From Bacillota bacterium (GTDB lineage Bacteria > Bacillota_B > Desulfitobacteriia > Desulfitobacteriales > Desulfitobacteriaceae), in contig JAJYAS010000290.1 of the NCBI GenBank assembly GCA_021779415.1, forward strand, positions 1 to 5,324: DNA of 5,324 bases, in the 5' to 3' direction. Under the pieces are notes generated by a model. That model did no database searches, was not told the origin of the DNA, and was given only the letters and a program-made list of their open reading frames with translations. This document shows, piece after piece, positions 4,397 to 5,324 of the stretch. Each line of letters opens with the position of its first letter. The stretch's first letter is position 1. The translations under genes were made by a program, and so were the position numbers.

Positions 4397-5324
4397 ATGA
4401 TAAATCAAAAAGATTTACGTCCAAAGGATATGGGACGATCGGATGAACAACTGATCAAACTCGAACCCGAACAGCTGATGACTTTATTTCCACCCTACGA
4501 TAAACCCGGAATGGAACCCCCATTAACAAATCCTAAGCTTGCGTGGAAAGAAAAATTCTGTACCTCCTTGGATGGCTACGTTGGTCTTGATACCCTAACT
4601 CGCCCAAAAACTAAAGAGGAAGAAGATGAATTTGTACGTAAATTTCTCGGTGGCTTAGAGAAGATCTTTTCTGATGGCAACAATGGGATACTTGAACCCC
4701 TCTTATTGTCGTTTGAATACTGCGCTAAATGCGATACGTGTTCAACTGCCTGCCACATCTACGAAGCGTCAGGCAAAAACGAGCTATACCGTCCCATTTT
4801 CCGTTCTGAAGTTCTTCGAAAAATTATTAAGAGATATTTTACCAAAGGTGGAAAGCTGTTAGGCGCTTTTGTCGGAGCAGATGTCGATGTGAACTGGGAA
4901 ACGATTGCTCGACTTGGAGAATTAGCCTATCGCTGTAATCTTTGCCGTCGCTGTGCTCAGACCTGCCCCCTCGGCTTAGATAACTCCATTCTGACGAAAG
5001 AGATTCGCAAGGTCTTCAGCCAAGAGTTGGGGATTGCTCCGCTTCCTCTGCATACAAAAGGTACAGTGCTTCAGCTAAAAACAGGTTCATCAACGGGAGT
5101 TAGCAAACCTGCTTTCTTAGATACGCTTGAGTTTTTAGAAGAGGATATCGAAGAGAAATATGGCTTAAAGATCAAATTTCCGATGGACAAAAAAGGTGCC
5201 GATATCCTTCTAATTCATAATGCGGGCGAATACATGGCCTGGCCAGAAAACCCCATTGCTTTTGCTATTCTCTTCGAAGAAGCCGGTTTGAATTGGACAC
5301 TCAGTAGTGAAATCGCGGGCTATG
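4397..5324 (+). CDS. HdrD/DsrK-like (Fe-S)-binding electron-transfer protein, 3' end outside the window
   Basis: 309 codons are present and the frame is open at the right edge. The protein has two ferredoxin-type [4Fe-4S] motifs, C109/C112/C115/C119 (YCAKCDTCSTAC) and C180/C183/C186/C190 (RCNLCRRCAQTCPLG). From about residue 266 the first CCG-type domain begins (GADILLIHNAGEYMAWPENP). This layout fits cytoplasmic HdrD/DsrK/HmcF-type subunits (COG0247 group), which pass electrons between a membrane quinone module and disulfide-type acceptors. The exact partner is not visible. The N-terminal 100 residues lack a membrane segment or signal peptide. In the visible part of the first CCG-like domain the usual cysteine is absent (HNAGEY), so the domain is divergent. 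The ATG at 4397 has GAGGAG with an 8-nt spacer. A DsrK role in sulfate reduction is possible but not proven. Confidence 0.8.
   Translation, partial: MINQKDLRPKDMGRSDEQLIKLEPEQLMTLFPPYDKPGMEPPLTNPKLAWKEKFCTSLDGYVGLDTLTRPKTKEEEDEFVRKFLGGLEKIFSDGNNGILEPLLLSFEYCAKCDTCSTACHIYEASGKNELYRPIFRSEVLRKIIKRYFTKGGKLLGAFVGADVDVNWETIARLGELAYRCNLCRRCAQTCPLGLDNSILTKEIRKVFSQELGIAPLPLHTKGTVLQLKTGSSTGVSKPAFLDTLEFLEEDIEEKYGLKIKFPMDKKGADILLIHNAGEYMAWPENPIAFAILFEEAGLNWTLSSEIAGY

Noticed and set aside
4674..4862. Frame in another phase inside the iron-sulfur gene
   Set aside because: It overlaps the conserved cysteine motifs of the HdrD/DsrK-like protein in a different frame and has no support of its own.
1..5324. 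CRISPR arrays, tRNA or rRNA genes, riboswitches, toxin-antitoxin or defence genes
   Set aside because: I looked for direct repeat arrays, tRNA-like cloverleaf or TTCGANTC motifs, conserved rRNA stretches and known defence motifs, and found none convincing.

Overview
The window looks like chromosomal DNA from an anaerobic, endospore-forming Firmicute. Supports are a Spo0E-type phosphatase gene, strong AGGAGG-type ribosome binding sites, a near-consensus sigma-A promoter, TTG starts, and an HdrD/DsrK-type iron-sulfur protein at the right edge. The combination resembles Desulfosporosinus/Desulfitobacterium-type Peptococcaceae. That placement is inferred from recalled family knowledge, not from a search.

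Layout, left to right: (1) 3-161, the C-terminal 52 codons of a probable MBL-fold metallo-hydrolase. (2) 220-2734, a complete IS66-family insertion sequence. It has imperfect terminal inverted repeats beginning GTAAGCGTC, and the usual tnpA-tnpB-tnpC set transcribed leftward. The three genes look intact, with the DDE triad and zinc cysteines present. A terminator overlaps the tnpC stop, an internal promoter lies before tnpC, and a perfect hairpin lies just before the tnpA ribosome binding site. No 8-bp target duplication flanks it. (3) 2744-2923, a Spo0E-like gene whose ribosome binding site starts at the first base after the IS, so its original upstream region is displaced or lost. (4) 3064-3813, a sigma-A promoter with CATATG palindromes driving a DUF5320-like Gly/Arg-rich small protein and a DUF134/UPF0251 HTH protein with a cysteine-rich tail. 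(5) 3819-4037, a decayed MinD-like P-loop ATPase, followed by about 360 bp without an intact gene. (6) 4397-5324, the N-terminal 309 codons of a two-[4Fe-4S] HdrD/DsrK-like electron-transfer protein, open at the window edge.

In other anaerobes, DUF5320 and DUF134 genes commonly sit beside NifX/NifB-domain proteins and MinD-type ATPases with ferredoxin inserts. Here the regulator and the small protein survive while the ATPase is broken, so this looks like a decaying copy of that cassette. I see no convincing new biological system. The most useful observations are the IS66 junction at spo0E, the start reassignments in the IS, and the ATPase remnant.
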